From Streptomyces sp. NBC_01476 (GTDB taxonomy: Bacteria > Actinomycetota > Actinomycetes > Streptomycetales > Streptomycetaceae), in assembly GCF_036227265.1 (NCBI RefSeq), contig NZ_CP109446.1, forward strand, positions 5,276,001 through 5,340,000: a DNA stretch of 64,000 bases. Reading direction: 5' to 3'. A model generated the notes under the pieces. It was given only the letters and a program-made list of their open reading frames with translations, did not search any database and was not told where the DNA came from. The position numbers and the translations under genes are program-made. Shown here in pieces: positions 43,638 to 51,979 of this stretch (the first letter of the stretch is position 1; every line of letters begins with the position of its first letter).

Positions 43638-43919
43638 TCAGCTGGTGCGGTTGGATTCCTCGGCGTCCACTGCCGCCTGTTCGGCCGCTCCCGCCGCGAG
43701 CTCCTGCTCTTCCTCCGCGGCCAGCGCGGCGTCCAGGCGGGCGCGGGCGCCTTCGAGCCAGTGGCGGCAGAGCTTGGCGAGCTCCTCCCCGCGCTCCCAG
43801 AGGGCCAGGGACTCCTCCAGGGTGGCGCCGCCCGCCTCCAGGCGCCGGACGACGTCGATCAGCTCGTCACGGGCCTGCTCGTAACCAAGAGTCGCCCTGG
43901 GGTTCTGGTCTGCTGCCAT
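43638..43919 (-). CDS. xseB: Exodeoxyribonuclease VII small subunit
   Basis: 93 aa. [42 protein letters not shown] is the canonical XseB helical pair; the C-terminus is Ala/Glu-rich. It complexes with XseA to degrade single-stranded DNA in both directions. It starts 21 bp after the xseA stop, same operon. Confidence 0.95.
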   Translation of the reverse strand: MAADQNPRATLGYEQARDELIDVVRRLEAGGATLEESLALWERGEELAKLCRHWLEGARARLDAALAAEEEQELAAGAAEQAAVDAEESNRTS

Positions 43920-43940
43920 GGAGGCCAGCCTAGGGCGTGC

Positions 43941-45164
43941 CTATGACGGCGCCGGCCGGTCCGTGGCCCGCACGGTGAACGTGCCGTCCGCCACCCGGGC
44001 CCGCAGTTCCTCGCCCGCGCTCACGTCCGCCGGGGCACGGACGACCGAGCCGTCCGCGCGCTGGAGGACGGCGTAACCGCGCCGCAGCGTCGCCGCGGGG
44101 GAGAGGGAGACCACCCGGGCCAGCGTGTGCGAGAGGTCGGCGTCCGCGCGGTCCAGCGCATGCCGCAGACTGCGCCGGGCGCGGTCCAGCCGGTCCGCGA
44201 CCTCCGCCTCGCGCTCGTCGGTCATGCGGTACGGCGCCGCCATCGCCGGCCGGCTGAGCGCCGCCGCCAGGCCCCGCTCCTCCCGGTCCAGCAGCCCGCG
44301 GATCACCCGCAGCGCCCGGTCCCGTACCAGCTGGACCCGGGCCAGCTCCTCCCGCACATCCGGCACGACCCGTTTCGCCGCGTCCGTCGGGGTGGACGCC
44401 CGCAGGTCCGCCACCAGGTCGAGCAGCGGCGTGTCCGGCTCGTGGCCGATCGCCGAGACCAGCGGCGTACGGCACTCCGCGACGGTACGGATCAGCCGCT
44501 CGTCGGAGAACGGCAGCAGGTCCTCGACGCTGCCGCCGCCCCGCGCCACGACGATCACATCGACGTCCGGATGCGCGTCCAGCTCCCGTACCGCGTCGAT
44601 CACCCTCGGCACCGCGGTCGCGCCCTGCACCGGCACATTGCGGACCTCGAACCGCACCGCGGGCCAGCGCAGCCGCGCGTTCTCCCGCACGTCCCGCTCG
44701 GCGGCCGACGCGCGGCCGGTGACCAGGCCGATCAGCTGCGGCAGGAACGGCAGCGGACGCTTGCGGTCCGCCGCGAAGAGCCCCTCGGCCGCCAGCGCCT
44801 TCTTCAACTGCTCCAGCCGGGCCAGCAGTTCGCCCATCCCGACCGGCCGGATCTCCACTGCCCGCAGTGACAACTGCCCCCGCGGCCCGTACCACTCGGG
44901 CTTCGCGTGCACGACGACCCGCGCGCCCTCCCCGACCACCTCCGCGACCTGCTCGAAGACCGCGCGGAAGCAGGTGACCCCGATCGAGACGTTCTGCGAG
45001 GGGTCGCGCAGCGTCAGGAACACCACCCCGGCGCCCGGGCGGCGGGACAGCTCGGTGATCTGCCCCTCCACCCACACCGCGCCGAGCCGGTCGATCCACC
45101 CGCCGATCAGCCGCGACACCTCACCGACCGGAATCGGCGCGTCCGCCGAGGTGTTCAGAGCCAT
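43941..45164 (-). CDS. xseA: Exodeoxyribonuclease VII large subunit
   Basis: 407 aa. N-terminal OB fold (about 12-110; [23 protein letters not shown]), catalytic domain (about 130-330; [54 protein letters not shown]) and a C-terminal coiled coil and RGYAVL segment. Nucleolytic subunit of ExoVII in DNA repair. Divergent from ispH with 69 bp between. Confidence 0.96.
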   Translation of the reverse strand: MALNTSADAPIPVGEVSRLIGGWIDRLGAVWVEGQITELSRRPGAGVVFLTLRDPSQNVSIGVTCFRAVFEQVAEVVGEGARVVVHAKPEWYGPRGQLSLRAVEIRPVGMGELLARLEQLKKALAAEGLFAADRKRPLPFLPQLIGLVTGRASAAERDVRENARLRWPAVRFEVRNVPVQGATAVPRVIDAVRELDAHPDVDVIVVARGGGSVEDLLPFSDERLIRTVAECRTPLVSAIGHEPDTPLLDLVADLRASTPTDAAKRVVPDVREELARVQLVRDRALRVIRGLLDREERGLAAALSRPAMAAPYRMTDEREAEVADRLDRARRSLRHALDRADADLSHTLARVVSLSPAATLRRGYAVLQRADGSVVRAPADVSAGEELRARVADGTFTVRATDRPAPS

Positions 45165-45233
45165 ACCCGCACCCTAATGCGCCCCGCCGACATGCCTGCC
45201 TCGCCGCCCGGCCCGCCCCGTACGATGGACCGC

Positions 45234-46220
45234 ATGACCACCGAAGCCAGCCGTCGTGTCCTGCTCGCCGCCCCCCGCGGGTACTGCGCGGGCGTGGACC
45301 GTGCCGTGATCACCGTCGAGAAGGCGCTGGAGCAGTACGGCGCCCCGGTCTATGTGCGCAAGCAGATCGTGCACAACAAATACGTGGTGCAGACCCTGGA
45401 GAAGAAGGGCGCCGTCTTCGTCGACGAGACGGAGGAGGTGCCGGAGAACGCGATCGTGATCTTCTCCGCGCACGGCGTCGCCCCGGTCGTCCACGAGGAA
45501 GCAGCCGAACGCAGCCTCGCCTCCATCGACGCGACCTGCCCGCTGGTCACCAAGGTCCACAAGGAAGCCGTCCGCTACAGCAACGACGACTACGACATCC
45601 TGCTCATCGGCCACGAGGGCCACGAGGAGGTCGTCGGCACCATGGGCGAGGCCCCGGAGCGGATGCACCTGGTCGACGGCCCCGAGGACGCCGCCAAGGT
45701 CAAGGTGCGCGACGAGTCCAAGGTCGTCTGGCTCTCCCAGACCACGCTCTCGGTCGACGAGACCATGGAGACGGTCGACGCGCTCAAGAACCGCTTCCCG
45801 AACCTGCTCTCGCCGCCCAGCGACGACATCTGCTACGCCACGCAGAACCGCCAGGTCGCGGTGAAGCAGATCGCCGCCGAGGCCGACCTGGTGATCGTGG
45901 TCGGCTCCCGCAACTCCTCCAACTCCATCCGGCTGGTCGAGGTCGCCCTGCAGGCCGGCGCCGGCGCCTCCTATCTGGTGGACTTCGCCGCGGAGTGCGA
46001 GGACGCCTGGCTGGAGGGCGTCCGCACGGTCGGCGTCACCTCGGGCGCGTCCGTCCCGGAGGTGCTGGTCGACGGCGTGCTGGAGTGGCTGGCCGCGCGC
46101 GGCTTCGCCGACGTGGAGATCCACCGGTCCGCCGAGGAGTCCATCCAGTTCTCGCTGCCGAAGGAACTCCGCCGTGACCTGCGTGCCGAGGCCGCCGAGC
46201 GGGCATCTGCCAAAGGGTGA
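45234..46220 (+). CDS. ispH: 4-hydroxy-3-methylbut-2-enyl diphosphate reductase
   Basis: 328 aa. The three [4Fe-4S] cysteines lie in [20 protein letters not shown] and [19 protein letters not shown] and AHGVAP are also conserved. It makes isopentenyl and dimethylallyl diphosphate in the last step of the non-mevalonate pathway. ATG 45234 is used; ATG 45225 would add MDR. No good RBS is visible for either, so a very short leader or leaderless message is possible. Confidence 0.96.
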   Translation: MTTEASRRVLLAAPRGYCAGVDRAVITVEKALEQYGAPVYVRKQIVHNKYVVQTLEKKGAVFVDETEEVPENAIVIFSAHGVAPVVHEEAAERSLASIDATCPLVTKVHKEAVRYSNDDYDILLIGHEGHEEVVGTMGEAPERMHLVDGPEDAAKVKVRDESKVVWLSQTTLSVDETMETVDALKNRFPNLLSPPSDDICYATQNRQVAVKQIAAEADLVIVVGSRNSSNSIRLVEVALQAGAGASYLVDFAAECEDAWLEGVRTVGVTSGASVPEVLVDGVLEWLAARGFADVEIHRSAEESIQFSLPKELRRDLRAEAAERASAKG

Positions 46221-46316
46221 GCGTTCCGACGCCGGGTGAGCTTTCCTGTAGGTGACCCGGCGGTGGGCCGCCCGACCGACAGGTGGGCGGTCTCACCGCC
46301 CTTCAACGTGGAGGCC

Positions 46317-47054
46317 ATGAACGTGTTCGGTGTGGACATCGGCGGTACGGGCATCAAGGGCGCGCCGGTCGATCTCGACAAGGGCGAGCTGTCCGAGGAG
46401 CGCTACAAGGTACTGACGCCGCACCCGGCCACCCCGGACTCGGTGATCGAGGGCGTGCACGAGGTCGTCACGCACTTCGGCTACTCGGGACCGCTCGGTG
46501 TGACCTTCCCCGGCGTCGTGGTGGACGGTGTGACCCGTACCGCGGCCAATGTCGACAAGGGCTGGGTCGGGCTCGACGCCCGCACGCAGATCAGCGAGAA
46601 GCTCGGCATGCCCGTGGTGCTGCTCAACGACGCGGACGCGGCCGGCGTCGCCGAGATCACCTTCGGCGCCGGGCGCGGCCGGGGCGGCACCGTTATCCTG
46701 CTCACCCTCGGCACCGGGATCGGCAGCGCGCTCTTCGTCGACGGCCGTCTCGTACCCAACACCGAGCTGGGCCATCTGGAGCTGCACGGGCACGACGCGG
46801 AGAAGCGCGCCTCGGCCAAGGCGCGCGAGGACGAGGACCTGAGCTGGGAGCACTGGGGTCACCGGCTGCGGAAGTACCTCGCCCATGTGGAGATGCTCTT
46901 CTCGCCCGACCTCTTCGTGCTCGGCGGCGGGATCAGCCGGAAGCCGGAGAAGTTCATGCAGTACATCACCGGGATCAGCGCGGAGATCGTCCCCGCGGAG
47001 CTGCAGAACAACGCTGGGATCGTCGGCGCCGCGATGGCCGCCGCAAAGCTCTGA
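46317..47054 (+). CDS. ppgK: Polyphosphate glucokinase (ROK family)
   Basis: 245 aa. ROK-type phosphate loop DIGGTGIKGAPVD, LGVTFPGVVVDGV, LLNDADAAGVAE, LTLGTGIGSALFVDG and FVLGGGISRKPEKF. It phosphorylates glucose with polyphosphate and/or ATP. ATG 46317 follows GGAGG with only two bases, so an in-frame upstream start (GTG 46308 or 46236) cannot be excluded. The last 80 bp overlap the 3' end of the DUF6542 gene on the other strand. Confidence 0.93.
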   Translation: MNVFGVDIGGTGIKGAPVDLDKGELSEERYKVLTPHPATPDSVIEGVHEVVTHFGYSGPLGVTFPGVVVDGVTRTAANVDKGWVGLDARTQISEKLGMPVVLLNDADAAGVAEITFGAGRGRGGTVILLTLGTGIGSALFVDGRLVPNTELGHLELHGHDAEKRASAKAREDEDLSWEHWGHRLRKYLAHVEMLFSPDLFVLGGGISRKPEKFMQYITGISAEIVPAELQNNAGIVGAAMAAAKL

Positions 47055-47520
47055 CCGCGACGATCGCGGCGGCCAGCACGGTGCCGGTGTAGAGCCAGCC
47101 GGTCAGCGTCGCCAGCCCGGTGAAGACACCGAGCAGGTGCCCGGCCAGGCCGCCGCTGCCGCTGTCCGAGGTGAGCACCACCGCGACGGCGAACGCGATC
47201 GGCGCGGCGACCGGCGCGGCCACCAGGTCGTACGGGCGTACGTACACCGCGCCGGCCACGCTGACCGCCACGAAGACCAGGCCGAAGAGGAGCCCGGGGC
47301 CGTCGAAGAGCAGTGCGTCGACGGCCCCGCCCAGCACGGTGATGACGGTGGTGAGCAGGCCGGCGCCCAGGCCGGTGAGGCGGGGGCGGGGGCGCGCGGC
47401 ACGCACCCGGCGGACCAGCCCGGCGACCGGGCGGGCCGGCCGTGGCGGGCGGTAGACCCCGGTGGCGGCTTCCTCGCTGGGGGCGGGAGGCGGTGGCGTG
47501 CGCGCAGTGTGTTGATCCAC
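46975..47520 (-). CDS. DUF6542-type membrane protein
   Basis: 181 aa from GTG 47520. A Pro-rich N-terminus, then four hydrophobic helices (about 52-72, 73-92, 97-117 and 133-160) and a very basic C-terminus (RRPSRRRRSQR). Conserved actinobacterial protein next to ychF and ppgK, function unknown. Its coding end runs 80 bp into ppgK in antisense; no stop is available earlier in this frame. Confidence 0.75.
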   Translation of the reverse strand: MDQHTARTPPPPAPSEEAATGVYRPPRPARPVAGLVRRVRAARPRPRLTGLGAGLLTTVITVLGGAVDALLFDGPGLLFGLVFVAVSVAGAVYVRPYDLVAAPVAAPIAFAVAVVLTSDSGSGGLAGHLLGVFTGLATLTGWLYTGTVLAAAIVAVRALRRPSRRRRSQRCSAAPRGRSPR

Positions 47521-47787
47521 CTACTCACAGTAAGTGGGGCGGATGGGTGACCGCACCGCGGGACACGCGGGTTCGCCCGGCTGGTCCTCTGGGGGGGTGG
47601 GGGGCGGGGTTGGGCGGTGCGGTCGGTTCGGGCGGGCCGTTCGCGCGGGCCGGTCGGGCTGTGGGTCCCGCCGTCCTTTCGCCCGGTCGGTTCGCGCGGT
47701 CGTCCACCGAGGGGCGGGGGCAGCGCGGGGCGCCCGTAAACTGGACCGCGTCTCGCACCCTCATCGCTCGCTACGGGAAGTCGCCAC

Positions 47788-48876
47788 GTGTCGCTCAGCA
47801 TCGGAATCGTCGGCCTGCCGAATGTCGGCAAGTCGACCCTCTTCAACGCCCTGACCAAGAACGACGTCCTGGCGGCCAACTACCCGTTCGCCACGATCGA
47901 GCCCAACGTCGGCGTGGTCGGCGTCCCGGACCCCCGGCTCGACAAGCTCGCGGAGATCTTCGGCTCCGCCCGGGTGCTCCCCGCGACCGTGGACTTCGTG
48001 GACATCGCCGGCATCGTCCGGGGCGCGTCCGAGGGTGAGGGCCTCGGCAACAAGTTCCTGGCGAACATCCGTGAGTCCGACGCGATCTGCCAGGTCATCC
48101 GGGCCTTCAAGGACGAGAACGTGGTCCACGTCGACGGCAAGGTCTCGCCGAAGGACGACATCGAGACCATCAACACCGAGCTGATCCTGGCGGACCTGCA
48201 GTCCGTCGAGAAGGCGATCCCGCGGCTCACCAAGGAGTCGCGGATGCAGAAGGACAAGGCGGTGATCCTGCGCGCCGCGCAGGAGGCGCAGGCCATCCTC
48301 GCGGCCGGCGACACCCTCTTCTCGCACGGCATCGCCAAGGGCACCGAGCAGGGCACCCTCCTGCACGAGCTGCACCTGCTGACCACCAAGCCGTTCCTCT
48401 ACGTCTTCAACGTCGACGAGGACGAGCTGACCGACGAGGACTTCAAGAACGAGCAGCGGGCGCTGGTCGCCCCGGCCGAGGCGATCTTCCTCAACGCCAA
48501 GCTCGAGTCCGACCTCGCCGAACTCGACGACGCCGAGGCGCTGGAACTCCTGCAGTCCGTCGGCCAGGAGGAGCCGGGCCTGGCCACGCTCGCCCGGGTT
48601 GGCTTCGAGACCCTCGGCCTCCAGACGTACCTCACCGCCGGCCCCAAGGAATCCCGCGCCTGGACCATCAAGCGCGGCGCGACCGCCCCCGAGGCGGCGG
48701 GCGTCATCCACACGGACTTCCAGCGCGGCTTCATCAAGGCGGAGGTCATCTCCTTCGACGACCTGGTCGCCACCGGCTCCGTCACCGAGGCCCGCGCCAA
48801 GGGCAAGGCCCGCATGGAGGGCAAGGACTACGTCATGCAGGACGGCGACGTGGTGGAGTTCCGCTTCAACGTCTGA
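47788..48876 (+). CDS. ychF: Redox-regulated ATPase YchF (Obg family)
   Basis: 362 aa. G1 GLPNVGKSTLFN, switch region NYPFATIEPNVGVV, G3 VDFVDIAGIVRGASEGEGLG, the altered G4 FNVDEDEL, and a C-terminal TGS domain ending in YVMQDGDVVEFRFNV. YchF/OLA1 hydrolyses ATP rather than GTP and binds ribosomes. The final 19 bp recur at 50616-50634, flanking an accessory insert; the gene itself is intact. Confidence 0.96.
   Translation: MSLSIGIVGLPNVGKSTLFNALTKNDVLAANYPFATIEPNVGVVGVPDPRLDKLAEIFGSARVLPATVDFVDIAGIVRGASEGEGLGNKFLANIRESDAICQVIRAFKDENVVHVDGKVSPKDDIETINTELILADLQSVEKAIPRLTKESRMQKDKAVILRAAQEAQAILAAGDTLFSHGIAKGTEQGTLLHELHLLTTKPFLYVFNVDEDELTDEDFKNEQRALVAPAEAIFLNAKLESDLAELDDAEALELLQSVGQEEPGLATLARVGFETLGLQTYLTAGPKESRAWTIKRGATAPEAAGVIHTDFQRGFIKAEVISFDDLVATGSVTEARAKGKARMEGKDYVMQDGDVVEFRFNV
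48858..48876 (+). repeat. Left copy of 19-bp direct repeat (att-like), 3' end of ychF
   Basis: GTTCCGCTTCAACGTCTGA, the last codons and stop of ychF, occurs again exactly at 50616-50634. The bases on either side differ, which fixes the core at 19 bp. Confidence 0.8.
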
Positions 48877-49002
48877 TGACCCGTCAGGGGCCGCGCCCGG
48901 CAGCTTGTTGGCCGCCGGACCGCGGCTGTCGGCCGCATGGGTTCCTCGACCCGTGACGCGGGGCAGCGGCGGGTCTGTCGACATGGCAGCGACACCGCCG
49001 GC

Positions 49003-49395
49003 TCAGACCTTGACTACCTCCACGGATGGGCCGCACAGGAGCGTCAAATCCTCGGTGTCGGAAGTGAGGAGTGTGACCGGCTGAGGCGCGTGGCGGGCGA
49101 TGGCGGCGAGAGCGGCATCGATGGCGTACTTGTGGCCGTGGAGGTGATGGGTGCGAAGAAGGACGGCCGCCCGATCGGCGATCTCTTTGGTGACGTCGTG
49201 AACGTCGACCCGGGAGAGGACCCAGGTGATACGGGCGGGGTGAATGCGGTCGTAGTCGGCCTCAAGGGTGGTCATGGCACTGGTGGCCACGCGGACTCCC
49301 TCTTCCGATGCCGCCTGGACCAGGGCCACTGCAGTGCGGTCCTTCCGGTACAGCTTGGAGAGGCCTTCACTGTCGAGCAGGAGGGTGCCGGGCAT
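49003..49395 (-). CDS. PIN-domain ribonuclease toxin (VapC-like)
   Basis: 130 aa. PIN acidic residues in LLLDSEGLSKLY, TTLEADYDRI and HKYAIDAALAAIA; LLTSDTEDL near the end is the last conserved Asp. These are Mg-dependent ribonucleases that are held inactive by a cognate antitoxin. ATG 49395 overlaps the antitoxin stop (ATGA). It sits inside the region bounded by the 19-bp repeats. Confidence 0.85.
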   Translation of the reverse strand: MPGTLLLDSEGLSKLYRKDRTAVALVQAASEEGVRVATSAMTTLEADYDRIHPARITWVLSRVDVHDVTKEIADRAAVLLRTHHLHGHKYAIDAALAAIARHAPQPVTLLTSDTEDLTLLCGPSVEVVKV

Positions 49396-49646
49396 CAGGC
49401 AGCGGCCCCGCCGGCCTGCCGGGGATCATGGCGCAGCAGCGCGCGGGCAGCCTCGACCTCCTCACGGGTGAGCTCGTCGTTGTCGGTCTCGAAATCGGCG
49501 ACGATCTCCCGGAGCTTGTCCATGGCGACCCGCTGTTCGAGGGCTTCCGCGACATAGGCGGAGAAGCCGCCAGGCCCGACGTGGGTACGTGCGGCCTCGG
49601 CGAGATCCTCGGGGAGACTGATCGAATACTTTTTACTACTACCCAT
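49395..49646 (-). CDS. Ribbon-helix-helix antitoxin
   Basis: 83 aa from ATG 49646. N-terminal RHH (KKYSISLPEDLAEAARTHVG, FSAYVAEALEQRVAMDKL) and an acidic C-terminus (DFETDNDELTREEVEAA) to bind the toxin. It is directly upstream of and overlaps the PIN toxin. A 13-bp palindrome 11 bp before the ATG is the probable autoregulatory operator. Confidence 0.85.
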   Translation of the reverse strand: MGSSKKYSISLPEDLAEAARTHVGPGGFSAYVAEALEQRVAMDKLREIVADFETDNDELTREEVEAARALLRHDPRQAGGAAA

Positions 49647-49656
49647 GCCGCCAATC

Positions 49657-49669
49657 CTACCACTGGTAG
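49657..49669. promoter_or_regulatory. Operator-like palindrome of the toxin-antitoxin pair
   Basis: CTACCA (49657-49662), C, TGGTAG (49664-49669): a perfect dyad just before the antitoxin ATG. RHH antitoxins commonly bind such short palindromes. Confidence 0.6.
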
Positions 49670-49859
49670 CAAGTTGTATGCGTGCCTCGGCGTCCTCCTC
49701 TCCGCCCTCCAAACCCTCGTGCTCCCTTCGTACTGTCATTGGACAGCGAGGTCGGAATTGCTCCGGCCCCGAGGTGGGGCACGGGCCGGCCCGTGCACCG
49801 CCGCCGATCTGGACGATCATCTTGACGCAAGCCGCACAACCCTGGTCAGGGGCGTGAGT

Positions 49860-50299
49860 GGCCTGCCGTCGTCAGGACTCGCGGTCCGCGCCGACTGGCA
49901 CATGTGGCAGGAGTTGCGGGCAAGCGGCCGAACGACTACCTGTCACGGCTCACGTATGGCGACTACGGTGTGCAACCTGTTACTGCCCTGGTCCAGATGC
50001 CGGGCGGAGGAGGCCCGCCCTGGGGCGTCTTCCGATACACCACCGACAACTGGTTCGTGCTGTGCAAGGTGCTGAACCGGGGCCCTGACCGCGCGTCGGG
50101 CATCCGGGCGGCGGCGAGCCGAATCCGCGACCCGCCCGAGTTCCGGGGAGCGGCCGCCAGAGCCGGAGAGACGTGGCTGCGCGACTGTGCCGGCGGACCG
50201 CTCGCGTCCAGTGAAGGCACGGGTCAGGTCATCGACTGGCTGCGGGCGGGCAACATTCAGCACGTGACGTACGTGGTCCGGTGCCTTCAGATGCGCTGA
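49860..50299 (+). pseudogene. Remnant of a beta-family (T4beta-like) protein gene
   Basis: A 131-residue frame (from 49904) contains RPNDYLSRLTYGDYGVQPV, PPWGVFRYTTDNWFVLCKVL and a C-terminal AGETWLRDCAGG, which resemble the C-terminal third of phage-type beta proteins of about 350 aa. Similar upstream sequence (RADWHMWQEL) is in another frame, which implies a frameshift near 49925. The N-terminal two thirds are missing. Beta-family genes often accompany toxin-antitoxin or helix-turn-helix genes in streptomycete islands. Similarity is from memory; the decay is an inference. Confidence 0.55.
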
Positions 50300-50615
50300 C
50301 CCGACCGTATACCTTTCCGCGCCGAGCCCCGCCGGGCTCGGTGGAACGGCGGAGCCAGCGTGCCGTCGCCGCCAGGGGCGCTACGCCGACACCGGTGCCG
50401 TTTCGACGTTGCTCGCATGCTTGCGCCTGCTGCAGGCCGCAAGGTGCGTGGCCCATGAAGTGGGTGTGGACGATGGCTGAGGCTTCAACGCCAGTCCGCA
50501 AACGGTCCGCAGGACACCCGTAAACCCCCGTCGGAAGCCAACGCAAGCCAACAGTGCATTGCCTGGTCAGAGCCATGATCGGCGCCCCGCCGCAGGTCAG
50601 GTCCGGCCCGGATAC

Positions 50616-50634
50616 GTTCCGCTTCAACGTCTGA
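50616..50634 (+). repeat. Right copy of 19-bp direct repeat (att-like)
   Basis: Exact copy of the ychF 3'-end sequence at 48858-48876, in the same orientation, with no other ychF sequence next to it. It marks the right border of the insert. The 300 bp before it (50300-50615) has no gene that I can support; it includes a GAGCCC/GGGCTC hairpin near 50325. Confidence 0.8.
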
Positions 50635-50687
50635 CGGGCTGGCGCCGCGATCGGCTGAGGTGCTGAGCGGGTAGCAAACCCCAGGCC

Positions 50688-50722
50688 AGGGGCCGGAGCT
50701 TCGGGTCTGGCCCCTCCTGTTT
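50688..50722 (+). terminator. Terminator next to the right repeat, probably the displaced ychF terminator
   Basis: AGGGGCC (50688-50694) and GGCCCCT (50709-50715) pair, followed by CCTGTTTTC. It lies 53 bp after the right copy of the repeat and no gene on this strand ends nearby, so it fits the original downstream sequence of ychF. Confidence 0.6.
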
Positions 50723-50834
50723 TCTCCGGCTGGAGCAGCCTGTTTCCTGGCCCCGCGCCGACTTTCTGCTGACTCTCGGGAGGAGCACGGGAAACCCGGT
50801 ACGCATGGGGAAGGGCGCCGGGCAGGATGGGGGA

Positions 50835-51323
50835 ATGGCTGACCTGCTGTGGGATGACGTCAAAGGGTTCTTCGACCCTGATCTGATGGGCGCGCTGCCG
50901 GACGTGCTCGTTCCTGGGGCCTCGGTCGAGGATTGGCAGGCTGTCCTCGACCTTGTTGACGTGAGCGGATGGAAGCACCAGTACTCCGAAGGAGAGTCGG
51001 TACTTCCGGTGCCTCGGGCGGAAGCGGTGCTGTCCCGGCAGGCCGACGCCGAGTGTCCGCTGTTGAGGGTCTGGCCGGCCGCCGACGTGCTGGTGATCTT
51101 CCGCTTCTCTTCGTCGGACGAGATCGACTTTGATGTCGACCTGCGAGAACTCCAAGGGCAGGAGCGACTCGACGTGATCTGCGGGTTCCTCACGGCCATC
51201 GGACGGCGATTGGGCAAGCCGGTGCTGATGGATGCCGAGGGCGGTGAGGGCAGCCGTCCCGTACTCGGGTTCGAGGTCGAGAGCGATCGGGTCGTGCTGG
51301 TGGTGGAGCCGTTTGTTCCCTGA
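50835..51323 (+). CDS. Hypothetical protein
   Basis: 162 aa from ATG 50835 with AGGATGGGGG upstream. Acidic and soluble, starting LLWDDVKGFFDPDLMG; central DFDVDLRELQGQERLDVI and end FEVESDRVVLVVEPF. I recognise it only as a type seen in streptomycetes with no function. Its acidity and compact size recall immunity-like proteins, but there is no toxin gene next to it. It lies outside the 19-bp repeats, on the ychF-terminator side. Confidence 0.65.
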   Translation: MADLLWDDVKGFFDPDLMGALPDVLVPGASVEDWQAVLDLVDVSGWKHQYSEGESVLPVPRAEAVLSRQADAECPLLRVWPAADVLVIFRFSSSDEIDFDVDLRELQGQERLDVICGFLTAIGRRLGKPVLMDAEGGEGSRPVLGFEVESDRVVLVVEPFVP

Positions 51324-51487
51324 CCGCGGCCGACCTGGGGGCGCTCAGTTACCGGCCTGGATCGAAGCGGCCACCTCCTCTACCGACCTGCGGGCCGCCG
51401 GTACTTCGCCCAGCACCTCGAACGCGACCTCGATGCCGTCGCCGCCGGCCTCGCACTGCCGGTGCGCCGCTTGAAGTCGCGGCACTG

Positions 51488-51862
51488 TCAGCGGACGGTC
51501 CACTCGTCCCTGGGGATGCAGTCATGCACGGTGTGAGCCCAGCCGTCGCATCGCGCGAAGACCGCTCGTGACAGGAGGATGTCGCCGGCTCGTTGCGCAC
51601 GCACCATGATTCCGAACTCATCCGACGCCGCATCGCCTTCGACAGAGATCGTGGGGCTCATGCCGCGCCCTTCCTGATAGGCGTGGAACTCATCCGTCAG
51701 CTCGGAGGGCACCCGCCCAACCAGTTGCTTCCCGTTCATCGATACCAGTGGTCCGCACAGTGCGTCGACGAGTACGCAGGCGAGCTCGCCGGATTCCCTG
51801 TAGTAGACGGTGACAGCCCTGACGTACGCCGGGGCGGTCATCTCACCACACGCCACTGACAT
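51488..51862 (-). CDS. Hypothetical protein
   Basis: About 124 aa from ATG 51862 (ATG 51841 and GTG 51883 are equally open). Segments VRAVTVYYRESGELACVLVD, FHAYQEGRG and CDGWAHTVHDCIPRDEW show no family that I know. Lower GC and codon bias than its neighbours suggest accessory origin. The 164-bp gap 51324-51487 has a frame reading RRYFAQHLERDLDAVAAGL that may be a gene remnant. Confidence 0.45.
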   Translation of the reverse strand: MSVACGEMTAPAYVRAVTVYYRESGELACVLVDALCGPLVSMNGKQLVGRVPSELTDEFHAYQEGRGMSPTISVEGDAASDEFGIMVRAQRAGDILLSRAVFARCDGWAHTVHDCIPRDEWTVR

Positions 51863-51941
51863 CACACTCAGTGAGCCCTCCACGGAAGGTGAGCCGGAAC
51901 CCCATCTATGGACCTCACTCTTCAGAGGCGGGGCAGGCCGT

Positions 51942-51973
51942 GGAGGGGCCGGCGGGTGGGCGCCGGCCCCTCC
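51942..51973 (-). terminator. Terminator after the subtilase
   Basis: GGAGGGGCCGGCG (51942-51954) and CGCCGGCCCCTCC (51961-51973) form a perfect 13-bp stem, just after the protease stop at 51980 on the reverse strand. Confidence 0.75.
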
Positions 51974-51979
51974 GGGGGG

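Noticed and set aside
48877-50634. tRNA gene or integrase at the att-like repeats
   Set aside because: No cloverleaf and no recombinase frame could be found; the repeat is the coding end of ychF.
51324-51487. Gene fragment with RRYFAQHLERDLDAVAAGL
   Set aside because: Too short, no start or RBS, and no family that I can name; left as a possible remnant in the neighbouring entry.
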